Both the position numbers and the translations under genes were made by a program. This document shows, piece after piece, positions 1 through 5,577 of a stretch of 8,149 nucleotides of DNA. The first letter of the stretch is position 1. Every line of letters begins with the position of its first letter. Source of the DNA: CAYYHA01 sp964471535 (lineage in GTDB: Bacteria > Myxococcota > Myxococcia > SLRQ01); NCBI GenBank assembly GCA_964471535.1, contig CAYYHA010000196.1, forward strand, positions 1-8,149, written 5' to 3'. The notes under the pieces were generated by a model. The model was given only the letters and a program-made list of their open reading frames with translations. It did no database searches and was not told where the DNA came from.

Positions 1-958
1 GGCAGCGAAGGTCGGTGAAGGCGACGATGCGCACCGGCGCGTCCTTCGGACCGATGGGGGCACGCGGGGGCGGGAGGGTCCGCTGCGGGCTGGTGTGGAA
101 GGCGAGGAGCCCATCGGAGAGCATCTGCCGCAGCGGCGCCGGGAGGGTGTCGAGGAAGTGGACGATGCGGGTGTCGCGGGCCTCGTCTCCCGTGGGCTCA
201 CCCGTAGCGAAGGGAGGCGGCGGGATCTCTTCTTTCGGGGGTGGCGCCGGAGTGGCGTCCGAGCCGGCCGGGCCCGGCGTCGCATTCGCATTCGCCTTCG
301 GGGAATCCTCGCCCGCCGCCGTGCGGCTCGCGCGGATCGCGGCGAGCGCTGCCTGTCCTGCCTCTGCCGCCGCATCACCCGGCGTGGACAGTCCCGGCCA
401 CAGGAGGACGAGGTAGGCGGCTGCGGTGAGGAGGGCTGCGCGGCCGAGCCCCTTTGCCACCTCGGGAAAGCCGAGGCCGCGCCAGCCGAAGAGGGTGATG
501 CCCGCGAGGATCGCGACCAAAAGGTAGGTGCCGAGACAGCCGAGGCACAGGGCCCCCGCCGCGAGCGACACGCCGGCGAGGCCGAGGGAGATCACGACGC
601 CGACCCAGGCGGACAGACGAATGGCCGTCGTCACGGCGCCGAGGCGCCGGCCCTCGCCGCGGAGAAGGAGCGCCCACAGCCCCAGCGCGATGACCACCAG
701 CGACCAGACGAGGCCCCAGCCGGCGATGGGCAGACCCGTGCTGCGGTGCACCAGCCCCGCGAAGTCCGAGTTCCACACGGCGTTGCAGTCGAGGGTCTCG
801 CTCACCGCGCAGAACGGCGTCCCGCCGGCGCGGAGCACGAGCAGCTCGGCCCACTGGAAGAGGGCCCAGAGCGCGCTCACGATCCCAATTGCCGTCACTG
901 CGACCAGCGAACGCGTCGAGGGCTCGGGCGGCGCCGCCTCCTTCTTCTTCTTCGCCAT
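1..958 (-). CDS. VKOR-DsbA/thioredoxin fusion protein, 3' part cut by window edge
   Basis: Integral membrane protein that probably makes periplasmic disulfide bonds, with the VKOR domain passing electrons to quinone and the attached thioredoxin-like domain oxidising substrates. The first 319 residues are visible. A basic N-terminus (KKKK at 3-6) is followed by about five hydrophobic segments (roughly 18-43, 74-99, 112-136, 138-159, 171-190). The VKOR signature is complete: loop cysteines C50 and C58, eight apart as in human VKOR C43/C51, and the CLGC redox motif at 138-141. Residues about 191-300 form an Ala/Pro-rich linker and spacer. Residues 304-319 read PKDAPVRIVAFTDLRC, the entry strand of a DsbA-like (Thioredoxin_4) domain. 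The window ends at C319, where the first Cys of CxxC is expected. No stop occurs in the visible part. The ATG at 958 is chosen because it gives a basic N-terminus; no Shine-Dalgarno is visible. It is divergent from the aldo/keto reductase. VKOR-thioredoxin fusions are a known type. The family call is strong; the substrates are unknown. Confidence 0.9.
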   Translation of the reverse strand, partial: MAKKKKEAAPPEPSTRSLVAVTAIGIVSALWALFQWAELLVLRAGGTPFCAVSETLDCNAVWNSDFAGLVHRSTGLPIAGWGLVWSLVVIALGLWALLLRGEGRRLGAVTTAIRLSAWVGVVISLGLAGVSLAAGALCLGCLGTYLLVAILAGITLFGWRGLGFPEVAKGLGRAALLTAAAYLVLLWPGLSTPGDAAAEAGQAALAAIRASRTAAGEDSPKANANATPGPAGSDATPAPPPKEEIPPPPFATGEPTGDEARDTRIVHFLDTLPAPLRQMLSDGLLAFHTSPQRTLPPPRAPIGPKDAPVRIVAFTDLRC

Positions 959-966
959 CGGGAGGG

Positions 967-995
967 AAGATAGAACGGCACGGGCCCGGTGGCCA
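967..995 (-). promoter_or_regulatory. Candidate promoter of the VKOR fusion gene
   Basis: On the minus strand, TGGCCA (990-995, four of six bases of the -35 consensus) and TATCTT (967-972, four of six of the -10 consensus) are separated by 17 bp. The -10-like hexamer ends 8 nt before the ATG at 958, so transcription would begin at or next to the start codon, giving a leaderless mRNA. This fits the lack of a Shine-Dalgarno. It is a consensus match only. Confidence 0.4.
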
Positions 996-1040
996 TTCCG
1001 GTGGCCGGCGGGGGGCAGTGGCCCCTCGGGTCCGGTGCCC
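986..1040 (+). repeat. Three CCGGTGGCC-type direct repeats in divergent intergenic region
   Basis: CCGGTGGCC occurs exactly at 986-994 and 998-1006 (12-bp period), with a one-mismatch copy, CCGGTGCCC, at 1032-1040. The first copy overlaps the candidate -35 of the VKOR fusion gene. A short inverted repeat (GGGGC 1012-1016, GCCCC 1021-1025) lies between copies two and three. The cluster could be an operator, but in DNA this GC-rich short repeats also arise by chance. Confidence 0.35.
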
Positions 1041-1102
1041 TGGGCGAGGGTGCAGGACGAGCGCCCTCTCCGAACCTCGTTCCGCGCGGCTACGAAGGAG
1101 CC

Positions 1103-1130
1103 TTGCAAAATGCGCGGGCCGTCGTAGCTT
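1103..1130 (+). promoter_or_regulatory. Candidate promoter of the aldo/keto reductase gene
   Basis: TTGCAA (1103-1108, four of six bases of the -35 consensus) and TAGCTT (1125-1130, three of six of the -10 consensus) are 16 bp apart. The -10-like hexamer ends 6 nt before the ATG at 1137, again predicting a start of transcription at or beside the start codon. The bases before the ATG (gccgcc) contain no Shine-Dalgarno. Confidence 0.4.
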
Positions 1131-1136
1131 GCCGCC

Positions 1137-1958
1137 ATGGGCCTCGAGGTGAGGACACAGGCGCTCACGATGCCCGCGCTCGGCCTCGGCACCTGGCAGA
1201 TGGAGGAGGCGGAGGCGGCGGAAGCGGTCGCCGATGCGCTCGCGCTCGGCTACCGCCACATCGACACGGCGGAGATCTATGGCAACGAGCGGGGCGTCGG
1301 GGAGGGGCTGCGTCACGGAGGGGTGCCGCGGGAGTCGATCTTCGTGACCACGAAGGTATGGCGTGACCACCTCGACGAGGGAGGAATCCGCCGCGCCGTC
1401 GAGGCGAGCCTGCGGCGTCTCGGTCTCGACTTCGTCGATCTGTACCTGGTGCACTGGCCCAACCCAGCGTTCGACCTCGATGAGACGCTCTCGGCGATGA
1501 CGAAGGTGCACGAGGAGGGGCTTGCGCGGCACATCGGGGTGAGCAACTTTCCACCTTCGTGGCTGACGCGGGCCGTGGAGCGGGCCCCCATCGCCGTGCT
1601 GCAGTGCGAGTACCACCCCTTTCTCGATCAGGACGCGCTCCTCTCCCTCTGTCGCACGCACGATCTTGCGTTCACCGCCTACAGCCCGCTCGCCCAAGGG
1701 CGCGTCGTCGGCGACGGGCGGCTCGCGCGCATCGGCGCGCGGCACGGAAAGACTGCGGCACAGGTGGCGCTGCGCTGGCTCGTTCAGCAGCCGGGCGTGT
1801 CCGCCATCCCCAAGGCGAGCCGCCGGGCGCACCGGCAGGCCAATCTCGAGATCTTCGACTTCGAGCTGTCCTCGGACGAGATGGCAGCGATCACTGCGCT
1901 GACCGCGGAGGAGGCGCGCACCGTCGACCCTCCGTGGCAGGTGGATTGGGAGAGGTAG
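1137..1958 (+). CDS. Aldo/keto reductase, 2,5-diketo-D-gluconate reductase (DkgB)-like
   Basis: Cytoplasmic NAD(P)H-dependent oxidoreductase of the (beta/alpha)8 barrel aldo/keto reductase family, reducing aldehydes or ketones to alcohols. The 273-residue length is normal for the DkgA/DkgB group. All four catalytic residues are present: D43 and Y48 in HIDTAEIYGNE, K73 in TTKVW, and H106 in LVHWP. Other family blocks are PALGLGTW (13-20), GVSNF (134-138) and SAIPKAS (222-228). The C-terminus ends PPWQVDWER, comparable to the PEWD end of E. coli DkgB. In the usual cofactor segment (IPKS, then Arg six residues after the Lys) position 227 is Ala and 232 is His, so preference for NADPH over NADH cannot be assumed. 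The ATG at 1137 puts the first barrel strand at the expected place; no Shine-Dalgarno is seen. It is followed after 2 bp by the DUF2905 gene, probably in one operon. The physiological substrate cannot be read from sequence. Confidence 0.93.
   Translation: MGLEVRTQALTMPALGLGTWQMEEAEAAEAVADALALGYRHIDTAEIYGNERGVGEGLRHGGVPRESIFVTTKVWRDHLDEGGIRRAVEASLRRLGLDFVDLYLVHWPNPAFDLDETLSAMTKVHEEGLARHIGVSNFPPSWLTRAVERAPIAVLQCEYHPFLDQDALLSLCRTHDLAFTAYSPLAQGRVVGDGRLARIGARHGKTAAQVALRWLVQQPGVSAIPKASRRAHRQANLEIFDFELSSDEMAAITALTAEEARTVDPPWQVDWER
1951..1955 (+). promoter_or_regulatory. Ribosome binding site of DUF2905 gene
   Basis: AGAGG lies 5 nt before the ATG at 1961 and within the last codons of the aldo/keto reductase gene. 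It supports the 1961 start and translation as the second gene of an operon. It is one of the few clear Shine-Dalgarno sequences in the window. Confidence 0.6.
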
Positions 1959-1960
1959 CG

Positions 1961-2200
1961 ATGCGGGACGGGTCGAGCCTGGGCGCGATGCTGCTCGTGC
2001 TGGGGGCGGTGCTCTGCCTCATCGGCCTCCTGCTCATCTTCGCGCCGAAGCTTCCGGGCTGGCTCTTCCACCTGCCCGGCGACCTTCGGTGGAAGCGCGA
2101 TGGCGTGGAGGTCTACGTTCCCTTCACGTCCTTTCTCATCTTGAGCGTCGTCCTGACCCTCCTTCTCAACCTCCTGCTTCGCTTCTTCGGGAAGGACTGA
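1961..2200 (+). CDS. DUF2905 family small membrane protein
   Basis: Small inner-membrane protein of 79 residues with two hydrophobic helices (about 7-28 and 54-74). Between them is the DUF2905 core, LPGDLRWKRDGVEVYVPFTS (38-57), which resembles the family pattern of a LPGDI/LR stretch, a basic segment, then a V/FYVP or FYFP turn into the second helix. No function is established for this family. The start is set by the AGAGG at 1951-1955. The gene begins 2 bp after the aldo/keto reductase stop, so the two are probably co-transcribed. The stop at 2200 faces the stop of the convergent lipoprotein gene across 35 bp, in which I see no convincing terminator hairpin. Confidence 0.88.
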   Translation: MRDGSSLGAMLLVLGAVLCLIGLLLIFAPKLPGWLFHLPGDLRWKRDGVEVYVPFTSFLILSVVLTLLLNLLLRFFGKD

Positions 2201-2235
2201 AACAACGGGTCCCGAGGCGCGGAGCCGGCAGCGAC

Positions 2236-4767
2236 CTAGCCGATGCAGGTGGGCCAGACGTCGTTGGACTCGTTGTTGCTCTCGTCGCACTCCCGGAAGG
2301 TGCGGGCGTTGGGATCGATCTCGATCCGCGCGAAGAAGGCGGCGTCGATGGGCATGGGCGGAACGCGAAACTCCACCGCCTCCACCTGACCGGGGTAGAT
2401 GGGGCGAGTGGTCGTCGCCTCGCCGAGCTTTCGCTCGCCGCCCGCTTCGCGCACGTAGAAACCGATGCGCACGCCGTCGGGCAGCGGGGCCCGGCCCCGA
2501 TTGCGAACGTTTGCGATCAGCTTCAGGGGAGCCTCGCAGACGGCCGCCAGGGTGAGCACTGCATCGGGCGCATCGAAGAGACCCGCCTCCTGCACGTTCT
2601 GGCGGAAGTTGTTGAGCCAGGGGACCGACCAGTTGGGCCGTTCCGCCCGAGGGACCGCCCCTTCGACCCCGGGCGGCTCGCAGGCGCTGTCGCGCTCGGA
2701 GCAGATGTTCGTCACGTGGTAAGTGTGCTGGTTCCACAGCGCACGGGTTCCGACCCAGGTGTTCTCACGATCGCGCCAGACGGTGATCCCGCGGTAGGTC
2801 TCGAGCAGCGCCGGCCCGGGCTCCCACACCGCCTCAGGGGGCAAGGGTCCATGACCTGGGCCTGGCATACCGCCGGGCTGGTGATGGCGGCAGTGCCACT
2901 TGTCGCTGCCCGTGAGAGGGCCGGGGTTGGCGCCATTGGAGATCATCACGATCTCTGCATGCCCATCACCGTCCACGTCGGCGACGAGGGAGGCCTCGTT
3001 CGCCGTGAACGACGTGGTGGAGCCGATGAAGCGCACCGATCCGTCGGTGCCATCGTAGACCCAGAGGAAGCACTCATCGTTGTAGACCACCTCGGCGCGC
3101 CCGTCCCCCTCGAAGTCGAAGACGGTCGAGCCGGTGACCGAGGAGGAGTAGTCGTGGGTCGGTGCGGTCCACTTGATGGAGAGCACCGGCGAGCCGCCGA
3201 CCTCCACGTCGACCAAGGAGTAGTAATCGGCTTGCGCAACGCCGATTTCCGGCCGGCCGTCGCCGTCGAAGTCGGCCACCGTGGGCGGGCCACCCGATCC
3301 CGTGCCCCCAAGCGTCAGAGGTCCCCACCGAATGCTCCCATCGGCTCCCGCGAGGATCCACAGCATGCCATTTTGCACCACGACGACTTCGGGGGCGCCA
3401 TCCCCATCGAAGTCGGCCACCGCGGGGAAGCCATCCGCGATCCCGTCCTGCTGCCACAGCACCGTCCCGTCGGGCTCGTAGGCCGTGCGCCCTGCCACGA
3501 GCTCGAGGGTGCCATCCCCGTCTAGGTCGGCGAAGGTCGAAATCCGCTTCCCGCGTCCGCCGCTGCCGGTGAAGCGTCGCTCGGGAACGCCATCGACGAT
3601 GCGGAAGACCTCGTACCCATAGGCCACGTCGAGCACGCCGTCGCCTTCCATGTCTGCGACGGCGAGCGCGCCGCCCCAGCCGAAGCTCCGGGCACGGGCC
3701 ACCTGCAAATCCACCGTCTCGGCGGAGAGTCCGAGCAGGCGTCCGTCGCCGCCGTAGACGGCGACCTTCCCCTCGCCGGTCAGCGCAATCACCTCCATGC
3801 CCGGCACTCCATCGACATCGGCGAGTGCCACCGAGACGCCAGCGAAGCCGGACGACCCTGGCTCGGCCGCATCGACGCTCCACAGCTCGGTACCGCTCGC
3901 ACCGTCGAGGGCACGCAGCACCCCGCTCCGGCAGGAATCGACGGCGCTGTCGGAGCAGTAGGAGCTCTTGGCATCCCCCGAGACGAAGACCACCGCGGGC
4001 GGATCATGGCGATCGACGACGCCGTCACAGTTGGTGTCGTAAATCCTGCCCACCGCCGGCGTGCTCCACACGTCTACTTTGTCGGGGAAAGCGACGGCGG
4101 GCACCTCCTCCGGCTCCGGGGGATCGTGCGCCGCCCCCCAGCGCCACTGCACCGTGGCGTTCAGGCGATCGAAGTTGGGAACGTACTCGCACTCGCTGAG
4201 GATGCAGGTGTTGGGATCCGCTTCGGGATCGCTGCAGTCGGGCGGATAGGCGAGACAGCGCCCTGGCGAGGGCGTCTCTCCGAGACAAACGCCGCCGTCG
4301 CCACCCATCGCGCCGCCGTCGGCCTTCCCGGTATCTGCGAGTCCACGCTCGCAGTAGGCGTTCTCACCGCAGTCGGCGTGGGTGGTGCAGTCCTCGCCCG
4401 GAACCACGCAGGCGCCGGCGAAGCACTGCGCTCCGCCGTCGAGATCGCAGCAGAGGTCACCGCACACCGCAGCTGCCGCACAGCAGCTGCCACCCAGGCA
4501 GCGCCCGCCGCCACAGTCGGCGTCGCGGACGCAGCCTGCGGGGCCACCGTCTCCGGGGCCGCCGTCGGGCACCGAGCCATCGGGCATGCCCTCACCCCCG
4601 TCACCGGCGCCACCATCCGGCGCCTCACAGCGACCGGCGATGCATTGCTCTCCCGGCGGGCACTCCCCCGGCCCGCTGCACGGTCGTCCACTTCCCACCC
4701 CCCCGCAGGTGCAGGCGCCAAAGAGTCCGAGGGTGGCGACAGCGGCGCACCAAAAGAGCGTTCTCAT
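2236..4767 (-). CDS. Cysteine-rich lipoprotein with seven-motif FG-GAP/VCBS propeller and CARDB-like C-terminus
   Basis: Predicted exported lipoprotein of 843 residues. The hydrophobic N-terminus ends in LFGAC, with C19 as the likely lipidated cysteine (lipobox slightly unusual, Phe at -3). Residues 19-193 hold 24 cysteines, including CVRDADCGGGRC (79-90), a pattern common in myxobacterial secreted proteins. Asp/Gly-rich linkers sit at about 51-78 and 147-160. A dockerin-like DTNCDGVVD is at 244-252. Seven FG-GAP/VCBS motifs follow, with first Asp at 317, 372, 414, 452, 499, 551 and 597. Most are DxDGDG-type calcium loops; the first is degenerate. Seven repeats spaced 38-55 residues apart fit a seven-bladed beta-propeller. 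Residues about 664-735 carry WNQHTYHVTN and NNFRQNVQ, which I recall from similar proteins. Residues about 736-843 resemble CARDB (LKLIANVRNRG, LGEATT, ECDESNNES). It is probably an adhesion or binding protein at the cell surface; ligand unknown. A candidate promoter lies just upstream. Confidence 0.9.
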   Translation of the reverse strand: MRTLFWCAAVATLGLFGACTCGGVGSGRPCSGPGECPPGEQCIAGRCEAPDGGAGDGGEGMPDGSVPDGGPGDGGPAGCVRDADCGGGRCLGGSCCAAAAVCGDLCCDLDGGAQCFAGACVVPGEDCTTHADCGENAYCERGLADTGKADGGAMGGDGGVCLGETPSPGRCLAYPPDCSDPEADPNTCILSECEYVPNFDRLNATVQWRWGAAHDPPEPEEVPAVAFPDKVDVWSTPAVGRIYDTNCDGVVDRHDPPAVVFVSGDAKSSYCSDSAVDSCRSGVLRALDGASGTELWSVDAAEPGSSGFAGVSVALADVDGVPGMEVIALTGEGKVAVYGGDGRLLGLSAETVDLQVARARSFGWGGALAVADMEGDGVLDVAYGYEVFRIVDGVPERRFTGSGGRGKRISTFADLDGDGTLELVAGRTAYEPDGTVLWQQDGIADGFPAVADFDGDGAPEVVVVQNGMLWILAGADGSIRWGPLTLGGTGSGGPPTVADFDGDGRPEIGVAQADYYSLVDVEVGGSPVLSIKWTAPTHDYSSSVTGSTVFDFEGDGRAEVVYNDECFLWVYDGTDGSVRFIGSTTSFTANEASLVADVDGDGHAEIVMISNGANPGPLTGSDKWHCRHHQPGGMPGPGHGPLPPEAVWEPGPALLETYRGITVWRDRENTWVGTRALWNQHTYHVTNICSERDSACEPPGVEGAVPRAERPNWSVPWLNNFRQNVQEAGLFDAPDAVLTLAAVCEAPLKLIANVRNRGRAPLPDGVRIGFYVREAGGERKLGEATTTRPIYPGQVEAVEFRVPPMPIDAAFFARIEIDPNARTFRECDESNNESNDVWPTCIG
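3266..3422 (-). repeat. 16-bp identical direct repeat inside propeller-coding DNA
   Basis: The same 16 bases (plus-strand reading tcgaagtcggccaccg) occur at 3266-3281 and 3407-3422, encoding the (T/A)VADFD cores of the fifth and fourth FG-GAP motifs. The identity suggests recent duplication or gene conversion between blades, or simply shared codon preference for a conserved motif. Confidence 0.6.
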
Positions 4768-4774
4768 GGACCCA

Positions 4775-4780
4775 AGAATA
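4775..4780 (-). promoter_or_regulatory. Candidate -10 element of the lipoprotein gene
   Basis: On the minus strand TATTCT (four of six bases of the -10 consensus) ends 7 nt before the ATG at 4767, predicting a leaderless or near-leaderless transcript. No good -35 is visible at 16-18 bp; TTCGAA at 4797-4802 is the best and is weak. The gap to the upstream crotonase-family gene on the same strand is 69 bp, so readthrough from that gene is also possible. Confidence 0.35.
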
Positions 4781-4836
4781 GCGCAGTCACCTGCCGTTCG
4801 AAGGGTCCCGATCGGCCGTCCTCCGTGCGCCCGGGT

Positions 4837-5544
4837 TCATCTGCGGAGGGCTCGGGCGATACGTGATCGCGTCGCATCGCTCGCCCACACCGGCAGCACC
4901 TCCTGCACAAAGCGCCGGCGCTCCGCCTCGCTCACGTCGAGCACGCCGCGGAGGAGGTCTCTCTTGGCCGCCGCATAGACGTCGCGGGGATGGGCAGCAA
5001 GGCGCTCGAGCCACTCGCGACCCCGGCCGACGCAATCCTCGGACACCTCGTCCAGGAGTCCCTGGCGGGCCGCCTCTCCGGCATCGACCAGCTGAGCGCC
5101 GAGAATCACCTCGCGATGGAAGCGCTCGGGCACCCGGTGCCTGACCATCCGGAGCGTCACCGGGGGAAAGCGCAGCCCGAGAGCGACCTCGTTGAGGCCG
5201 ATCTTGACCCTGGGGTCGGCGACGCCCACCCGAAGGTCGCAGCACAGTGCGACCACGCAGCCGCCGGCGATCGCATGTCCATTGACGGCGGCCACGGTGG
5301 GGCCGGGATAGTGGAAGAGGGCTGCCACCATCTCCTCGAGGGTCTGGAGGAAGCGCTCGATGCCGGCTGCGTCGAGGTCGAGGAGTTCCTTCAGGTCGAG
5401 GCCGGCGGAGAAGCTGTCCCCCGCGCCGGTGAAGAGCAGGGGCTCGTCCCCGGCCTCGTCGAGCGTCTCGAGGATGAAGTGCATCATCCGCGTCGAGAGC
5501 GCATTCTTTCCCGGACCATCGAGGGTGACCGTGCGCATGGCCAT
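4837..5544 (-). CDS. Enoyl-CoA hydratase/isomerase family protein, probably delta3,delta2-enoyl-CoA isomerase
   Basis: Crotonase-fold acyl-CoA enzyme of 235 residues. The two oxyanion-hole segments are FSAGLDLKELL (45-55) and NGHAIAGGCVVALCCDLRVG (88-107). Of the two glutamates of enoyl-CoA hydratases (rat E144 and E164), the first is replaced by V97 (GGCV) and the second is kept as E119 in KIGLNEVALGL. Retention of only the second Glu, with the phrases AGGC-VAL-CD and IGLNE, matches mitochondrial delta3,delta2-enoyl-CoA isomerase (ECI1) rather than a hydratase. The likely reaction is therefore moving a 3-enoyl-CoA double bond to position 2 during beta-oxidation of unsaturated fatty acids. 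The protein is shorter than a typical hydratase (about 260) because its N-terminus is trimmed. AAGAGG at 5555-5560 supports the start at 5544; a second ATG at 5538 is possible. It is divergent from the outer-membrane gene and 69 bp upstream of the lipoprotein gene. Family certain; isomerase assignment likely. Confidence 0.9.
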   Translation of the reverse strand: MAMRTVTLDGPGKNALSTRMMHFILETLDEAGDEPLLFTGAGDSFSAGLDLKELLDLDAAGIERFLQTLEEMVAALFHYPGPTVAAVNGHAIAGGCVVALCCDLRVGVADPRVKIGLNEVALGLRFPPVTLRMVRHRVPERFHREVILGAQLVDAGEAARQGLLDEVSEDCVGRGREWLERLAAHPRDVYAAAKRDLLRGVLDVSEAERRRFVQEVLPVWASDATRSRIARALRR

Positions 5545-5567
5545 GCAGCCTACGCCTCTTCTATGCT
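5538..5567 (+). promoter_or_regulatory. Candidate promoter of the outer-membrane barrel gene
   Basis: TATGCT (5562-5567, four of six bases of the -10 consensus) lies 10 nt before the ATG at 5578. TGGCCA (5538-5543), the same hexamer proposed as -35 for the VKOR gene, is 18 bp upstream, but it is palindromic and covers the start codons of the divergent gene. Transcription would start near 5574-5575, leaving only a few bases of leader. GGGGA at 5570-5574 is too close to the ATG (3 nt) to be a good Shine-Dalgarno. Confidence 0.3.
5555..5560 (-). promoter_or_regulatory. Ribosome binding site of crotonase-family gene
   Basis: On the minus strand AAGAGG lies 10 nt before the ATG at 5544. This favours 5544 over the in-frame ATG at 5538. 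The site falls inside the 33-bp gap shared with the divergent barrel gene, directly beside that gene's candidate -10. Confidence 0.4.
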
Positions 5568-5577
5568 CCGGGGAACG

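Noticed and set aside
95..973. 292-codon open frame on the plus strand
   Set aside because: It is antisense to the VKOR fusion, which has clear motifs; this frame is low-complexity, rich in Arg, Glu and Ala.
375..1832. 485-codon open frame on the minus strand
   Set aside because: It runs across the VKOR fusion gene in another frame and opposite the aldo/keto reductase, with a composition of Arg, Pro and Ala typical of GC-rich shadow frames.
2201..2235. Terminator between convergent genes
   Set aside because: The 35 bp contain only tiny self-complementary stretches (CGGG/CCCG) and no T-run, too weak to call.
2089..3525. 478-codon open frame on the plus strand
   Set aside because: It is antisense to the lipoprotein gene. 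Its repeated phrases (such as VEVGHRG) are the reverse complement of the FG-GAP motifs, and it overlaps the DUF2905 gene out of frame.
4990..5577. Upstream extension of the barrel gene reading frame
   Set aside because: The frame is open by chance through antisense of the crotonase-family gene; the signal peptide at 5644-5715 shows the true start is downstream.
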